Assembly: GCA_964428745.1 (NCBI GenBank)
Contig: CAYRYZ010000047.1
Span: forward strand, 1-10,584
Direction of reading: 5' to 3'
From: GCA-002713455 sp964428745
GTDB lineage: Bacteria; Fidelibacterota; Marinisomatia; Marinisomatales; TCS55
Length of the DNA stretch: 10,584 bases
Below are positions 1 through 7,200 of this stretch, piece by piece. A model generated the notes under the pieces. It was not told the DNA's origin. It did no database searches and saw nothing but the letters and a program-made list of their open reading frames with translations. Position numbers and translations under genes: made by a program. Every line of letters starts with the position of its first letter. Position 1 is the first letter of the stretch.

Positions 1-397
1 TTTTTGCATCCATATTCATTCCTGCAACTGTAGCCATTTCTATAGTTTCATCTTCGAACTCACTCGCTAATATATCTATAAGGTTTGGATCGATCTGAGG
101 CTCATCGGCCTGCACATTAATTATAACATCAACATTCTGGTCAGCTATTGCTTCAGCAATTCTATCTGTGCCCGAAACATGATCTTTGGAAGTCATAACA
201 TATTTAATTTTTAATTTTTTTAAAACCTCAGCTGTATCATCAGCATCAATAGCCACAATCACATCATCCAATGATTTAGCTTTTTTTACTTGGTCAAAGA
301 CATGTGCCACCATGGGTTTACCATCAATTGGATATAGAATCTTCTTCGGAAATCTTGTGGAATGTAGTCGAGCTGGAATTACGGCAATTGTTTTCAT
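1..397 (-). CDS. kdsB: CMP-Kdo synthetase (3-deoxy-manno-octulosonate cytidylyltransferase), N-terminal part
   Basis: The enzyme activates Kdo with CTP to give CMP-Kdo in the cytoplasm, the sugar donor for the inner core of lipopolysaccharide. The gene reads leftwards off the window edge. About 132 residues of a roughly 240-250 residue family are visible. Reading from ATG at 397-395, the N-terminus begins MKTIAVIPARLHSTRFP, the nucleotide-binding signature of this family. It is followed by GKPMVAHV (residues 26-33), MTSKDHVSGTDRIAE (68-82) and NVQADEPQI (94-102), all in the expected order and spacing. Asp98 in the last motif corresponds to the metal-binding aspartate. Most family members that I know have QGDEP there, so Ala97 is a small deviation. 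No clear Shine-Dalgarno precedes the start, but the family motif begins immediately after this Met. The gene is separated from the exporter operon by a hairpin and probably has its own promoter. The family assignment is firm; the exact sugar (Kdo or 8-amino-Kdo) is not provable here. Confidence 0.93.
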   Translation of the reverse strand, partial: MKTIAVIPARLHSTRFPKKILYPIDGKPMVAHVFDQVKKAKSLDDVIVAIDADDTAEVLKKLKIKYVMTSKDHVSGTDRIAEAIADQNVDVIINVQADEPQIDPNLIDILASEFEDETIEMATVAGMNMDAK

Positions 398-486
398 AGA
401 TACAAATCACTTGTTCGAATTAGAGGTAGTTTCAGGAATGTTGAAAAAATTAATTCAAACTCAACAAACCAAAACTCGTTACTAAA

Positions 487-518
487 CATAAATAAAGTCA
501 ACAATAATACAATTCAAA
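487..518 (-). promoter_or_regulatory. candidate kdsB promoter (Bacteroidetes-like -33/-7)
   Basis: On the minus strand, TTTG (518-515) is followed after 20 bases by TATTTATG (494-487). This resembles the TTTG-N19-TAnnTTTG promoter of Bacteroidetes primary sigma factors, with one mismatch in the -7 box and a spacer one base too long. It lies about 90 bases upstream of the kdsB start and just after the hairpin that follows the exporter operon. The region is very AT-rich, so chance matches are likely. An overlapping sigma70-like reading (TTGAAT, 17 bases, TATTTA) is about as good. Confidence 0.25.
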
Positions 519-525
519 TTTAGGA

Positions 526-553
526 GAACCTTTCTTTTGCCACAAGAAGGTTC
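526..553 (-). terminator. hairpin after the exporter operon, probable terminator
   Basis: An inverted repeat GAACCTT...AAGGTTC, extended by CTT/AAG across a one-base bulge, makes a ten-pair stem around a seven-base loop. It begins 9 bases after the stop codon of the last permease gene and sits before kdsB, which is where a terminator is expected. The downstream minus-strand sequence is TCCTAAATTTG and lacks the run of Ts of a classical intrinsic terminator. It may therefore work weakly, with a helper factor, or only stabilise the mRNA 3' end. Confidence 0.45.
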
Positions 554-562
554 AAATAGATC

Positions 563-1819
563 TTATTCGAACCTCAGGGATTCAATAGGATCTAGGTTTG
601 CTGCCCGGTAGGCAGGATATATTCCAAAACCGATGCCGATTAGTGAACAAACAGCCATACCGTAAAAAGCCCAGTCCATTGGCACCACAGCGGGAACTTT
701 TAGTAAAACCGCCACCAAATTTCCTCCAGCAATGCCTAAAATGACACCCACAACTCCACCAAACTGACTTAAGAAAATGGCTTCCATCAAAAATTGACTA
801 AGTATATCTCTTTTTGTGGCACCAATAGCTTTACGGATACCGATTTCTTTAATCCTTTCCGTCACCGAAACGAGCATGATATTCATAATACCAATCCCCG
901 CAACAAGTAAAGCGATTACGCTAACCGAACCGGCAAAGAGTTTGATGCCCCCTGTGAAGCCAGCAAAAGTTTCCATGAGCTCTTCATTTGATATAATTGA
1001 AAAATCATTTTCTTCGCCCACGGGTACTTTCCGAATTACTCGCATAAGGCCAATAGCTTCATCCATGGTTTTTTCATACATTTCCGCAGATTCTGATTCA
1101 AAAACAATCCCCAAGGAAGTCCACCTATTAGAAAAACGCTGGATATATAATGAAATTGGAATAAGGCAAAAATAATCCTGACTCTGGCCAAAAGCTTGTC
1201 CTTTACGTTCCGTTACTCCGATTACGGTGTAATCAATCCCTTTTATTTTAATGGCTTTTCCAAGAGGGTCCTCAAAAGGAAATAGAATATCAACAATGTC
1301 TGGGCCAAGAATAGTTACATTTCTTGCAAACCGAATATCATCTGGAGTAAAGTTTCTACCATCTGCAAGATAAGTATTTAATGATCGCATTCCCCATTCA
1401 TCAGCACCATTTAACTGTGCGGATTTTTTTAAAGTTTTATTTTTATATCGAATGTTACGCTCACCGGTCCCATCCATCACGCTTACCCTCAAAGGAAGTT
1501 TGGCTTTCCGTTTTATTTCTTCATAATGGGTGTAAGTAATATTCTTTCGCTGCCGAATTTTCCTATCACCACCAGGCCCATGAATCTGTATTGCAGGAGA
1601 TTTATTAATGGTAAATGTGTTGGTTCCAAGAACATCCAATTGGGAATTCACCGATGATTCTAAAGTACGGATGGCCGTCATAACACCAATTACTGAAAAA
1701 ACACCAATAGATATTCCTAGAAGCGTCAAAATGGACCGGAGCTTATTCTGCCGTATGGCTTCAATAGCCATTCGAAAACTTTCTCTAATGCTACTTTTTA
1801 TTTGAGAGAATTGAGCCAT
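563..1819 (-). CDS. MacB/FtsX-type ABC transporter permease, second subunit
   Basis: This 418-residue inner-membrane permease is a stand-alone version of the C-terminal half of MacB. After a short cytoplasmic lead it has one membrane helix (about 28-50), then a large periplasmic domain (MacB_PCD type, about 52-285), then the FtsX-type block with three helices (about 293-318, 340-366, 382-404). Family hallmarks are AGIGIMNIMLVSVTERIKEI (307-326), IRKAIGAT (328-335) and the C-terminal YRAANLDPIESLRFE. It probably pairs with the neighbouring 405-residue permease to form a heterodimer energised by the adjacent ATPase. Its ATG shares one base with the stop codon of that neighbour (TAATG), so translation is probably coupled; no strong ribosome-binding site is seen. 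It is the last gene of the operon, followed closely by a hairpin. The substrate is unknown. LolC/E-like lipoprotein release is an alternative, but the adaptor and outer-membrane factor alongside favour export. Confidence 0.92.
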   Translation of the reverse strand: MAQFSQIKSSIRESFRMAIEAIRQNKLRSILTLLGISIGVFSVIGVMTAIRTLESSVNSQLDVLGTNTFTINKSPAIQIHGPGGDRKIRQRKNITYTHYEEIKRKAKLPLRVSVMDGTGERNIRYKNKTLKKSAQLNGADEWGMRSLNTYLADGRNFTPDDIRFARNVTILGPDIVDILFPFEDPLGKAIKIKGIDYTVIGVTERKGQAFGQSQDYFCLIPISLYIQRFSNRWTSLGIVFESESAEMYEKTMDEAIGLMRVIRKVPVGEENDFSIISNEELMETFAGFTGGIKLFAGSVSVIALLVAGIGIMNIMLVSVTERIKEIGIRKAIGATKRDILSQFLMEAIFLSQFGGVVGVILGIAGGNLVAVLLKVPAVVPMDWAFYGMAVCSLIGIGFGIYPAYRAANLDPIESLRFE

Positions 1820-3036
1820 TATTCGTATCTCAAAGCGTCAATAGGGTCCAACTTAGCGGCTCGATAAGAGGGTACCAACCCTGATACCACTCCAATAATT
1901 ATACTGAGCATGATTGCACCAATCGCCAACCCAATTGGCATGGCCGATGGGAAAAATTTATTAATAATAATACTCAAACCATAAGCCATACCCATCCCAC
2001 TTAAGCCAGCAATAAAACATATCATAACCGCCTCCATGAGAAATTGACCTAATATCATATTCCGAGTTGCCCCCAGCGCCTTTCGAACACCTATCTCTCT
2101 TGTTCGTTCTTTTACAGAAACAAACATAATATTCATGATACCAATCCCACCTACAATTAATGAAAGTGCGGTAATAAAAATACCTGTCCCACCGATGGCC
2201 AGCTTAATGGCCTTGTATTGAGCTTCTAAGGTAGAGGACTGGTTAATGCCAAAGTCGTCTTTTTCCGTTGGTTTCAACCGGCGTAATTGACGGATAATAC
2301 CTCGAACTTCTTCCTTTGCTAAATCCGCCTGATCCGTATTTAATTTCACGCGCATCGTCATCCACCCCCGACGGGCATATAATCTTTTATAAGTACCCAG
2401 TGGCATGGTTGCTTGATTATCCATACTGAAAAGCCCCATGAATTTGCCCATTTTCTTTAGCACTCCGATCACACGGAATTTATAGTTCCCGATTTTCACA
2501 TATTTATCCAATGGATCCTCATCAGGGAAAAGGCCATCAGCCACATCACCACCAATCACTAGAACCCGTGCACCAGAACGCTGTTCTCCATCACTAAAGA
2601 AACGCCCTTTTTCAACATCAACTGAAGTATTCGTGGCTAAATAATCTGTCGTTGTACCAAAGAATCTGGAATCGATCCGGCGATCCCCCCGAATAATACT
2701 GCCACCCCTTTCCTTTACAGGGGCTACCGCTTCCACATATTGGGAACGCTCCAATAGTTTTTCGCCATACTCCTCACGGATACGTGGACGGTTTCGCATC
2801 TCCCACCAATCGACGTCACCGCTGAACCACTCCATACGGCTAATAAGAAGAACATCACTGCGAAAACCGGCCATACTTTTTTCAAATGTTTTATCTAGAC
2901 CTGAGATTAAAGTACCCATCAAAGTAACAGATAAAACACCAATAACGATGCCCAATGCAGTAAGTATTGACCGTGTTTTATTTGCAAAAATTGAGCCAAG
3001 AGAGATACGAAAATTTTCCCAAAAGAGTCCAATCAT
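1819..3036 (-). CDS. MacB/FtsX-type ABC transporter permease, first subunit
   Basis: This 405-residue permease has the same architecture as its downstream neighbour: a membrane helix at about 23-45, a periplasmic MacB_PCD-type domain at about 50-275, and a three-helix FtsX block at about 284-395. The block contains VGGIGIMNIMFVSVKERTRE (295-314) and VRKALGAT (317-324), and the protein ends YRAAKLDPIDALRYE. The two permeases are clearly paralogous in the FtsX block but differ strongly in the periplasmic domain. This one has a Trp/Arg-rich stretch at about 68-90 (EWF, DWW, RNRPRIREEY) that the partner lacks. The periplasmic domain is where MacB contacts adaptor and substrate, so the two subunits may have different roles. 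The start codon overlaps the ATPase stop codon as ATGA, with no strong ribosome-binding site, indicating coupled synthesis with the ATPase. Confidence 0.92.
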   Translation of the reverse strand: MIGLFWENFRISLGSIFANKTRSILTALGIVIGVLSVTLMGTLISGLDKTFEKSMAGFRSDVLLISRMEWFSGDVDWWEMRNRPRIREEYGEKLLERSQYVEAVAPVKERGGSIIRGDRRIDSRFFGTTTDYLATNTSVDVEKGRFFSDGEQRSGARVLVIGGDVADGLFPDEDPLDKYVKIGNYKFRVIGVLKKMGKFMGLFSMDNQATMPLGTYKRLYARRGWMTMRVKLNTDQADLAKEEVRGIIRQLRRLKPTEKDDFGINQSSTLEAQYKAIKLAIGGTGIFITALSLIVGGIGIMNIMFVSVKERTREIGVRKALGATRNMILGQFLMEAVMICFIAGLSGMGMAYGLSIIINKFFPSAMPIGLAIGAIMLSIIIGVVSGLVPSYRAAKLDPIDALRYE

Positions 3037-3740
3037 GAAGAATTATTTTTTCTTTTATTTGTTTTTAGATCCTCTTTGATTTTTCCATCAAATAAGTGAA
3101 TTGTTCGATCTGCATGGTCAGCAATGTATTCCTCGTGGGTCACCAAAATGATTGTATTACCAGCCTCATGTAAGCTATCCAGGATTTTCATAATCTCTAC
3201 ACCACTTTTTGAGTCTAAATTACCAGTTGGTTCATCAGCCAATAAAATCGATGGATCATTTACAAGAGCCCTCGCAATAGCTACTCTTTGACGTTGTCCT
3301 CCAGAAAGTTCATTTGGCTTGTGGTGCATCCGCTCTTCTAAACCAACGGAAATAAGAGATTTTTTTGCTTTTTCTACCCTTTTAATTCTGGAAATATTAG
3401 CATAGATCAACGGGACCTCTACATTCCGAAGAGCAGTCGCTTTAGGTAAAAGGTTAAATGTTTGAAATACAAAACCAATCTTCCGGTTTCGGATAGATGC
3501 CAATTGGTTATCATCCATTTGATGGACCAGCTCTCCTTCAAACTCATAAATACCCTCTGATGGCGAGTCCAAGCAACCGATCATATTCATCAAGGTAGAT
3601 TTTCCTGAACCGGATGGTCCCATTATAGAAATATATTCATTCTGATTAATAGTGAGGTCAACCCCATCTAAGGCGCGAACCACTTCGCCACCAACATCAT
3701 AATGACGCTTGATCTTCTTTAAGGAAATGAGATCAGCCAT
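3033..3740 (-). CDS. ABC transporter ATP-binding protein, MacB/LolD type
   Basis: This 235-residue cytoplasmic ATPase powers the two adjacent permeases. All catalytic elements are present: A-loop Tyr14, Walker A GPSGSGKST (41-49), Q-loop Gln93 in FVFQTFNLLP, signature LSGGQRQR (145-152), Walker B ILLADE (165-170), D-loop GNLDSKSG (173-180) and H-loop His202 in VTHE. The sequence style (IMGPSGSGKSTLMNMIGCLD, FNLLP, ADEPTGNLDS) is that of the MacB/LolD/YtrE group of type VII ABC transporters. The length fits a stand-alone ATPase, not the fused MacB of Enterobacteria, and the C-terminus is a short Lys/Asn-rich tail. It follows the adaptor gene after 2 bases and overlaps the next permease by 4. 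No obvious ribosome-binding site precedes its ATG, so it probably depends on translation of the upstream gene. Being a single ATPase gene beside two permeases, it presumably acts as a homodimer. Confidence 0.95.
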   Translation of the reverse strand: MADLISLKKIKRHYDVGGEVVRALDGVDLTINQNEYISIMGPSGSGKSTLMNMIGCLDSPSEGIYEFEGELVHQMDDNQLASIRNRKIGFVFQTFNLLPKATALRNVEVPLIYANISRIKRVEKAKKSLISVGLEERMHHKPNELSGGQRQRVAIARALVNDPSILLADEPTGNLDSKSGVEIMKILDSLHEAGNTIILVTHEEYIADHADRTIHLFDGKIKEDLKTNKRKNNSS

Positions 3741-3742
3741 AG

Positions 3743-5128
3743 TTATTGCTTTGAATCCGAATCTTCGGATTCACTTTTAGAGCCACCAATTTGAATCTTA
3801 AATCCTTTTTTCTTCTCGTCACCATCTTTATCTGTAGTTACCGCCTTATTATGAGCCAAATCTTTACTGATTGCACGATAGGATCCCGTTACGATTTCAT
3901 CTCCTTCTTCAAGGCCGCTTAATACTTCATAATGTGTTTCAGAAGAAATTCCAACAGTTAGAGGACGAATGTGAACCACTTTCCCATTTTTATGTGCTTT
4001 AGATTTTTTTATTTGCTTTTCATCTAATTCAGAAAGCTCTCCATTTCTAAGCACACCGCCAGGTTTTTCTGCGAGGATAAAAACTAGTTCTTCCATTTTT
4101 TTCGCTTTGGTTTTTTTCTGATTATCTTTAGAGCTACTTCCCTTTGTCATTTTCCCTTTTCCAAATGTAGACTTTTCAGATTTTTCCGGGCGAACGGTCA
4201 GACTCTGAATAGGAATAGCCAAAACATCTGATTTCTTATCTGTAATAATATTTGCTGTAGCACTCATACCTGGACGAATTCCATCTGGAACATCTATAAT
4301 TCTGATCTTTACTTCAAAATTGGTTACCTGTTCAGCAGACCCCATTGAAGAGGTTTGTGCCATGTGGGCAATTTCACTAACTACACCATAAAATATAGTA
4401 TCTTGGAATGCATCAATCTCAATTTCTGTTGTATCCCCTAGAGAAACAGATACAACATCATTTTCATTAACATCTACTATCACTTCCATGCGATTCAAAT
4501 CAGCAATAATCATAAGGACTTCTGCCTGAAACATGCCACCAACGGCCATTTCACCCACCTCTTTATTTAAGGCAGTAACGATTCCATCCTGAGGTGCGAC
4601 AATTCGAGCCTTATCTAAGTCATCCTTTCGAGATTCAAGAGATGATTTAGCCTGTTCTAATGAACTTTTGGCAATTTGGTACGATGCTTGCACTGCTTCC
4701 AATTCCTGGTCAGATGCTAGATTCTGTTCATACATATTTTCTATACGTTTTTTAGATGCCAATTCCTGTTTTACCCGTGCTTCTGCCGACCGAACAGAAG
4801 AAGATGTCGAATTATAGTTGGCTAGAAGTTGCTTCCTATCAAGAGAGATGAGATGCTTCCCCTTTTTAACAAAATCGCCTTCATTAACTGTAATAGAATC
4901 AATCCAAGCGGATGAGGTGGCAGATATTTTCACTTCTGTTTCCGGTTTTATCTTACCACTGGCATTCACTTTGTGAACTACCATTTGACGACTTACTTTT
5001 TCCGTTTCGACCTGAATGGAATCTGTATTATCCTTACTTAAGCTAGCAATGATCATTACCACAACTAGAACACCGCCGCCACCGAAAATGAGCCACTTTT
5101 TCTTTTTTGTTAATTTTGATTTAGCCAC
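3743..5128 (-). CDS. periplasmic adaptor (membrane fusion) protein, MacA/HlyD-like
   Basis: The protein (461 residues) bridges the inner-membrane permeases and the TolC-like channel. A Lys-rich start precedes a single membrane anchor (about 12-30). A first half-lipoyl and beta region follows (about 60-100, including ITVNEGDFVKKGKHLISLD), then an alpha-helical hairpin (about 103-173), then the second half-lipoyl (KARIVAPQDGIVTALNKEVGE, quoted here only by position: about 173-193). Beta-barrel and membrane-proximal domains extend to about 430 (RPGMSATANI, AIPIQSLTVR, VLSGLEEGDEIVTG). The membrane-proximal domain contains a Lys/Ser-rich low-complexity insertion at about 314-347, a charged stretch at about 362-383, and a charged Lys/Ser/Asp tail from about 433. 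The start codon is GTG with a well-spaced AGGAG six bases upstream. It follows the outer-membrane factor by 15 bases and precedes the ATPase by 2. The family is certain; the substrate is not. Confidence 0.92.
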   Translation of the reverse strand: MAKSKLTKKKKWLIFGGGGVLVVVMIIASLSKDNTDSIQVETEKVSRQMVVHKVNASGKIKPETEVKISATSSAWIDSITVNEGDFVKKGKHLISLDRKQLLANYNSTSSSVRSAEARVKQELASKKRIENMYEQNLASDQELEAVQASYQIAKSSLEQAKSSLESRKDDLDKARIVAPQDGIVTALNKEVGEMAVGGMFQAEVLMIIADLNRMEVIVDVNENDVVSVSLGDTTEIEIDAFQDTIFYGVVSEIAHMAQTSSMGSAEQVTNFEVKIRIIDVPDGIRPGMSATANIITDKKSDVLAIPIQSLTVRPEKSEKSTFGKGKMTKGSSSKDNQKKTKAKKMEELVFILAEKPGGVLRNGELSELDEKQIKKSKAHKNGKVVHIRPLTVGISSETHYEVLSGLEEGDEIVTGSYRAISKDLAHNKAVTTDKDGDEKKKGFKIQIGGSKSESEDSDSKQ

Positions 5129-5134
5129 TATAAT

Positions 5135-5139
5135 CTCCT
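5135..5139 (-). promoter_or_regulatory. strong ribosome-binding site fixing the adaptor GTG start
   Basis: On the minus strand, AGGAG lies six bases before the GTG at 5128-5126. No ATG in the right place competes. This is one of only two textbook Shine-Dalgarno sites in the cluster. It shares the ten-base string TAGGAGATTA with the site in front of the Yip1-family gene. Confidence 0.8.
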
Positions 5140-5143
5140 ATAA

Positions 5144-6466
5144 TTATTGATATTCTAGATCCAACCTGCCCAATAGGGCTTTTAGATTGGTTTGCTCAAT
5201 ATATGCATCATATTTTGAACGAATCAGTGATGATCTAGCTTGTACTACAGACACCTGAGAGTCTAAAACTTCTAAAATTGTCGTCGATCCTTGAGCATAA
5301 CGAACCTGCGCCAATTTCAAATCTTCTTCTGCCGATTCAAGCACGGTTTCATTGATCGGAATAATTTCTTCATAATTCTTAAGCCTATCCAAAGTATACC
5401 TTAGTTGTACAGACAAATCTTGCAATTGAGTTAAATATTCTGATTCTTGTTTATCAACTGAGATTTTTGCCTTTTGTATTCTAGTTGATATACTATTCCC
5501 AGAAAAGATGGGTATTGAGATAGACAGACTTGTATTAATACGTTTTTTTTCATTTGTAGAATTTGAAAATGCGTCACCTAAATTATCAGAACTTCCAGAG
5601 ACACTAGTATTGGCACTAATGTTGGGCATCCGTGATCCCTTCGCTATCTTTTCATTTATTTCAGCACCCGTTACCTGATGTTGTTTAGCTTTAACGCTAG
5701 GGTTAGATTTTTGAATTAATTCAAATCCGGTTTCAAATTCAGGAATTATTTCCATGGGTGTTTCAACTTCTTCAATGCCAAAATCAATATTCTTTCCAAC
5801 AAGCCCCATAGAATTTTTCAAATTCATGTAGGCATTTTGAAGAGCCGCATCATTATTCACGACATCAACTCTAGCCTGGCCAAAACGAACTTCTGCTTTT
5901 AAAAGATCTGTCTTCTTTGAGGAACCTAGTTGAAATCTTTGCTCTGCCAATGATAATTGTTGCTGAGCACTCATTAAATTAGATCGAGACACATCAAGTA
6001 ATTGAGCTGCTTTTAAATAGTTAAAGTAAGCAGAGTGCACCCCTTTAATAATATTTGTTTTTATTTGACGATTATACTCTTCAGAAATTTTATAACTATT
6101 CTTTGCCTGACGAATTGTGTTCCACCAAAAACCCCCATCATAGATATTTTGAGATAGAGATATATTAGAAGAAGCACTGGTAATACTACTAATCTGATCC
6201 ATAATTATCTCACCCGATGAAGGATTATAACCTCCTGTTTGAGAGGGGAATTGAGATTCACTCATACTACTTGAAAATCGTAGAGAAGGTAGAATAGTAC
6301 TATATGATTCTTTGATATTTTGCTTCGAAGTTTGTAAATCCATTACTGAGGCTTTTAAAGACTCTTTATTCTCAATCGCAACTTTGACTGCCTCTTCTAG
6401 GGAATAAGTCTGACTTACTCCTATTGTAAACAAGAGTAAAACTAATAATTTTCTAATAATAGTCAA
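5144..6466 (-). CDS. TolC-like outer-membrane efflux protein
   Basis: This is an outer-membrane channel with long periplasmic helices that completes the tripartite exporter. It has a secretion signal (RKLLVLLLFTIGVSQTYS, about residues 5-22) and the internal two-fold repeat of the OEP family. The helical motif AEQRFQLGSSKKTDLLKAEV (174-193) is matched by AQVRYAQGSTTILEVLDSQV (386-405). The strand motifs LSQNIYDGG (104-112) and ISIPIFSGN (316-324) occupy equivalent places. At about 440 residues the length is normal. The start is unusual: there is no ATG in frame near the signal peptide. The longest frame opens with TTG at 6466-6464, which touches the ribosome-binding-like AAGAAAGG with no spacer. 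An ATT at 6460 or 6457 would sit 6 or 9 bases away and give a better-shaped signal peptide. It lies 6 bases after the Yip1-family stop and 15 before the adaptor. Confidence 0.92.
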   Translation of the reverse strand: MTIIRKLLVLLLFTIGVSQTYSLEEAVKVAIENKESLKASVMDLQTSKQNIKESYSTILPSLRFSSSMSESQFPSQTGGYNPSSGEIIMDQISSITSASSNISLSQNIYDGGFWWNTIRQAKNSYKISEEYNRQIKTNIIKGVHSAYFNYLKAAQLLDVSRSNLMSAQQQLSLAEQRFQLGSSKKTDLLKAEVRFGQARVDVVNNDAALQNAYMNLKNSMGLVGKNIDFGIEEVETPMEIIPEFETGFELIQKSNPSVKAKQHQVTGAEINEKIAKGSRMPNISANTSVSGSSDNLGDAFSNSTNEKKRINTSLSISIPIFSGNSISTRIQKAKISVDKQESEYLTQLQDLSVQLRYTLDRLKNYEEIIPINETVLESAEEDLKLAQVRYAQGSTTILEVLDSQVSVVQARSSLIRSKYDAYIEQTNLKALLGRLDLEYQ

Positions 6467-6474
6467 CCTTTCTT
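6467..6474 (-). promoter_or_regulatory. ribosome-binding site questioning the TTG start of the outer-membrane factor
   Basis: On the minus strand AAGAAAGG overlaps the TAA stop of the upstream gene and runs straight into the TTG at 6466. Zero spacing is not workable for Shine-Dalgarno pairing. The in-frame ATT codons at 6460-6458 and 6457-6455 are 6 and 9 bases away, which is ideal. The true start may therefore be ATT, or initiation may occur at TTG by coupling with the upstream stop. Confidence 0.5.
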
Positions 6475-7186
6475 ACCCTGCCATCCCAGCAAAGAAGGCC
6501 CCCATTCCAGCAAAAACTATTAGTCCAAAAATCCATAATCCTGAAAGGACAGTTAATGTTGAGTTTGTGGGCTTATTATATAAGTAACTGAATCCTACTG
6601 CCATAAGATATACACGCCAGAAAGCAAAAAGATCAATGCCGGCTAAAAAACTATTTAGAAATTCTCCCTGCTCGCCAACGCCTAATACTCCAAAACCAGT
6701 ATATATCATCAAATTTTCTGTTATGTATTGAATCGGGGTTTTGATGATGAGTTCTAAAGCAGATGGAAGATAAGCAAAACATGCAACTAAAAATACACGA
6801 CTAAATCCTGATCCACCTCCCAAGAATAAATTACCTACGAGCATTGAAAATAGAGACCAAAATACAATTCTTATTGGCCACGATAGAGCCATAGTAACAT
6901 AGGTAAAAATAGAAGATGCTCCTGATCTAGAGTAGACTCGATCATATTGACTGCCTAAAATTTCTTGCTTTTGTTCTTCAGAAATATTGGGATTATTATT
7001 AATGCTTTTCTGAATTTGATCCCATTGTAAATCTGCAATTTGGTCTGATAATACAAATCCAGAAATAATAGCAAGGCCCATGATAAGCGCAAGTGGCATC
7101 ATCGCCTGTTTCCAATTATAATCTTTTACAATGTTATCAAATGTTTCACTTGGAGCGGTGAATGTATTGATTATGGTCGCAATCAT
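6473..7186 (-). CDS. Yip1-family multi-pass inner-membrane protein
   Basis: The protein has 237 residues and about five membrane helices (29-48, 92-121, 129-149, 182-204, 211-234). The N-terminus (TFTAPSETFDNIVKDYNWKQAMMPL) is a typical opening of the Yip1 domain family in bacteria: a short amphipathic start with a Phe-Asp pair and a Trp ahead of the first helix. A polar, Gln/Asn-rich loop (about 50-90) follows the first helix. The biochemical role of bacterial Yip1-domain proteins is not established. In eukaryotes the family acts in membrane traffic, which cannot simply be carried over. The ATG at 7186-7184 has an excellent AGGAG seven bases upstream. It sits between the lipoprotein and the exporter genes and is probably co-transcribed with them; it may help assemble or position the complex, but that is inference. 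The family call is from overall pattern. Confidence 0.75.
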   Translation of the reverse strand: MIATIINTFTAPSETFDNIVKDYNWKQAMMPLALIMGLAIISGFVLSDQIADLQWDQIQKSINNNPNISEEQKQEILGSQYDRVYSRSGASSIFTYVTMALSWPIRIVFWSLFSMLVGNLFLGGGSGFSRVFLVACFAYLPSALELIIKTPIQYITENLMIYTGFGVLGVGEQGEFLNSFLAGIDLFAFWRVYLMAVGFSYLYNKPTNSTLTVLSGLWIFGLIVFAGMGAFFAGMAG

Positions 7187-7193
7187 ATCTAAT

Positions 7194-7198
7194 CTCCT
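7194..7198 (-). promoter_or_regulatory. strong ribosome-binding site of the Yip1-family gene
   Basis: On the minus strand, AGGAG precedes the ATG at 7186 by seven bases, within GGTAGGAGATTAGATATG. The strong site matches the position of this gene as the first after the only sizeable gap in the cluster, so translation has to start afresh here. Confidence 0.8.
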
Positions 7199-7200
7199 AC

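Noticed and set aside
186..485. Plus-strand 99-residue reading frame
   Set aside because: It is antisense to the kdsB start region and its product has no recognisable motif; the minus-strand frame carries clear CMP-Kdo synthetase signatures.
816..1175. Plus-strand 119-residue reading frame
   Set aside because: It lies wholly inside the second permease gene on the opposite strand, which is convincingly coding.
1608..1805. Plus-strand 65-residue reading frame
   Set aside because: Antisense shadow of the N-terminal part of the second permease gene.
563..3740. LolCDE lipoprotein-release system
   Set aside because: The ATPase plus two permeases fit LolCDE in layout, but the adjacent adaptor and TolC-like channel, and the MacB-style motifs, point to a tripartite exporter. 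It cannot be fully excluded.
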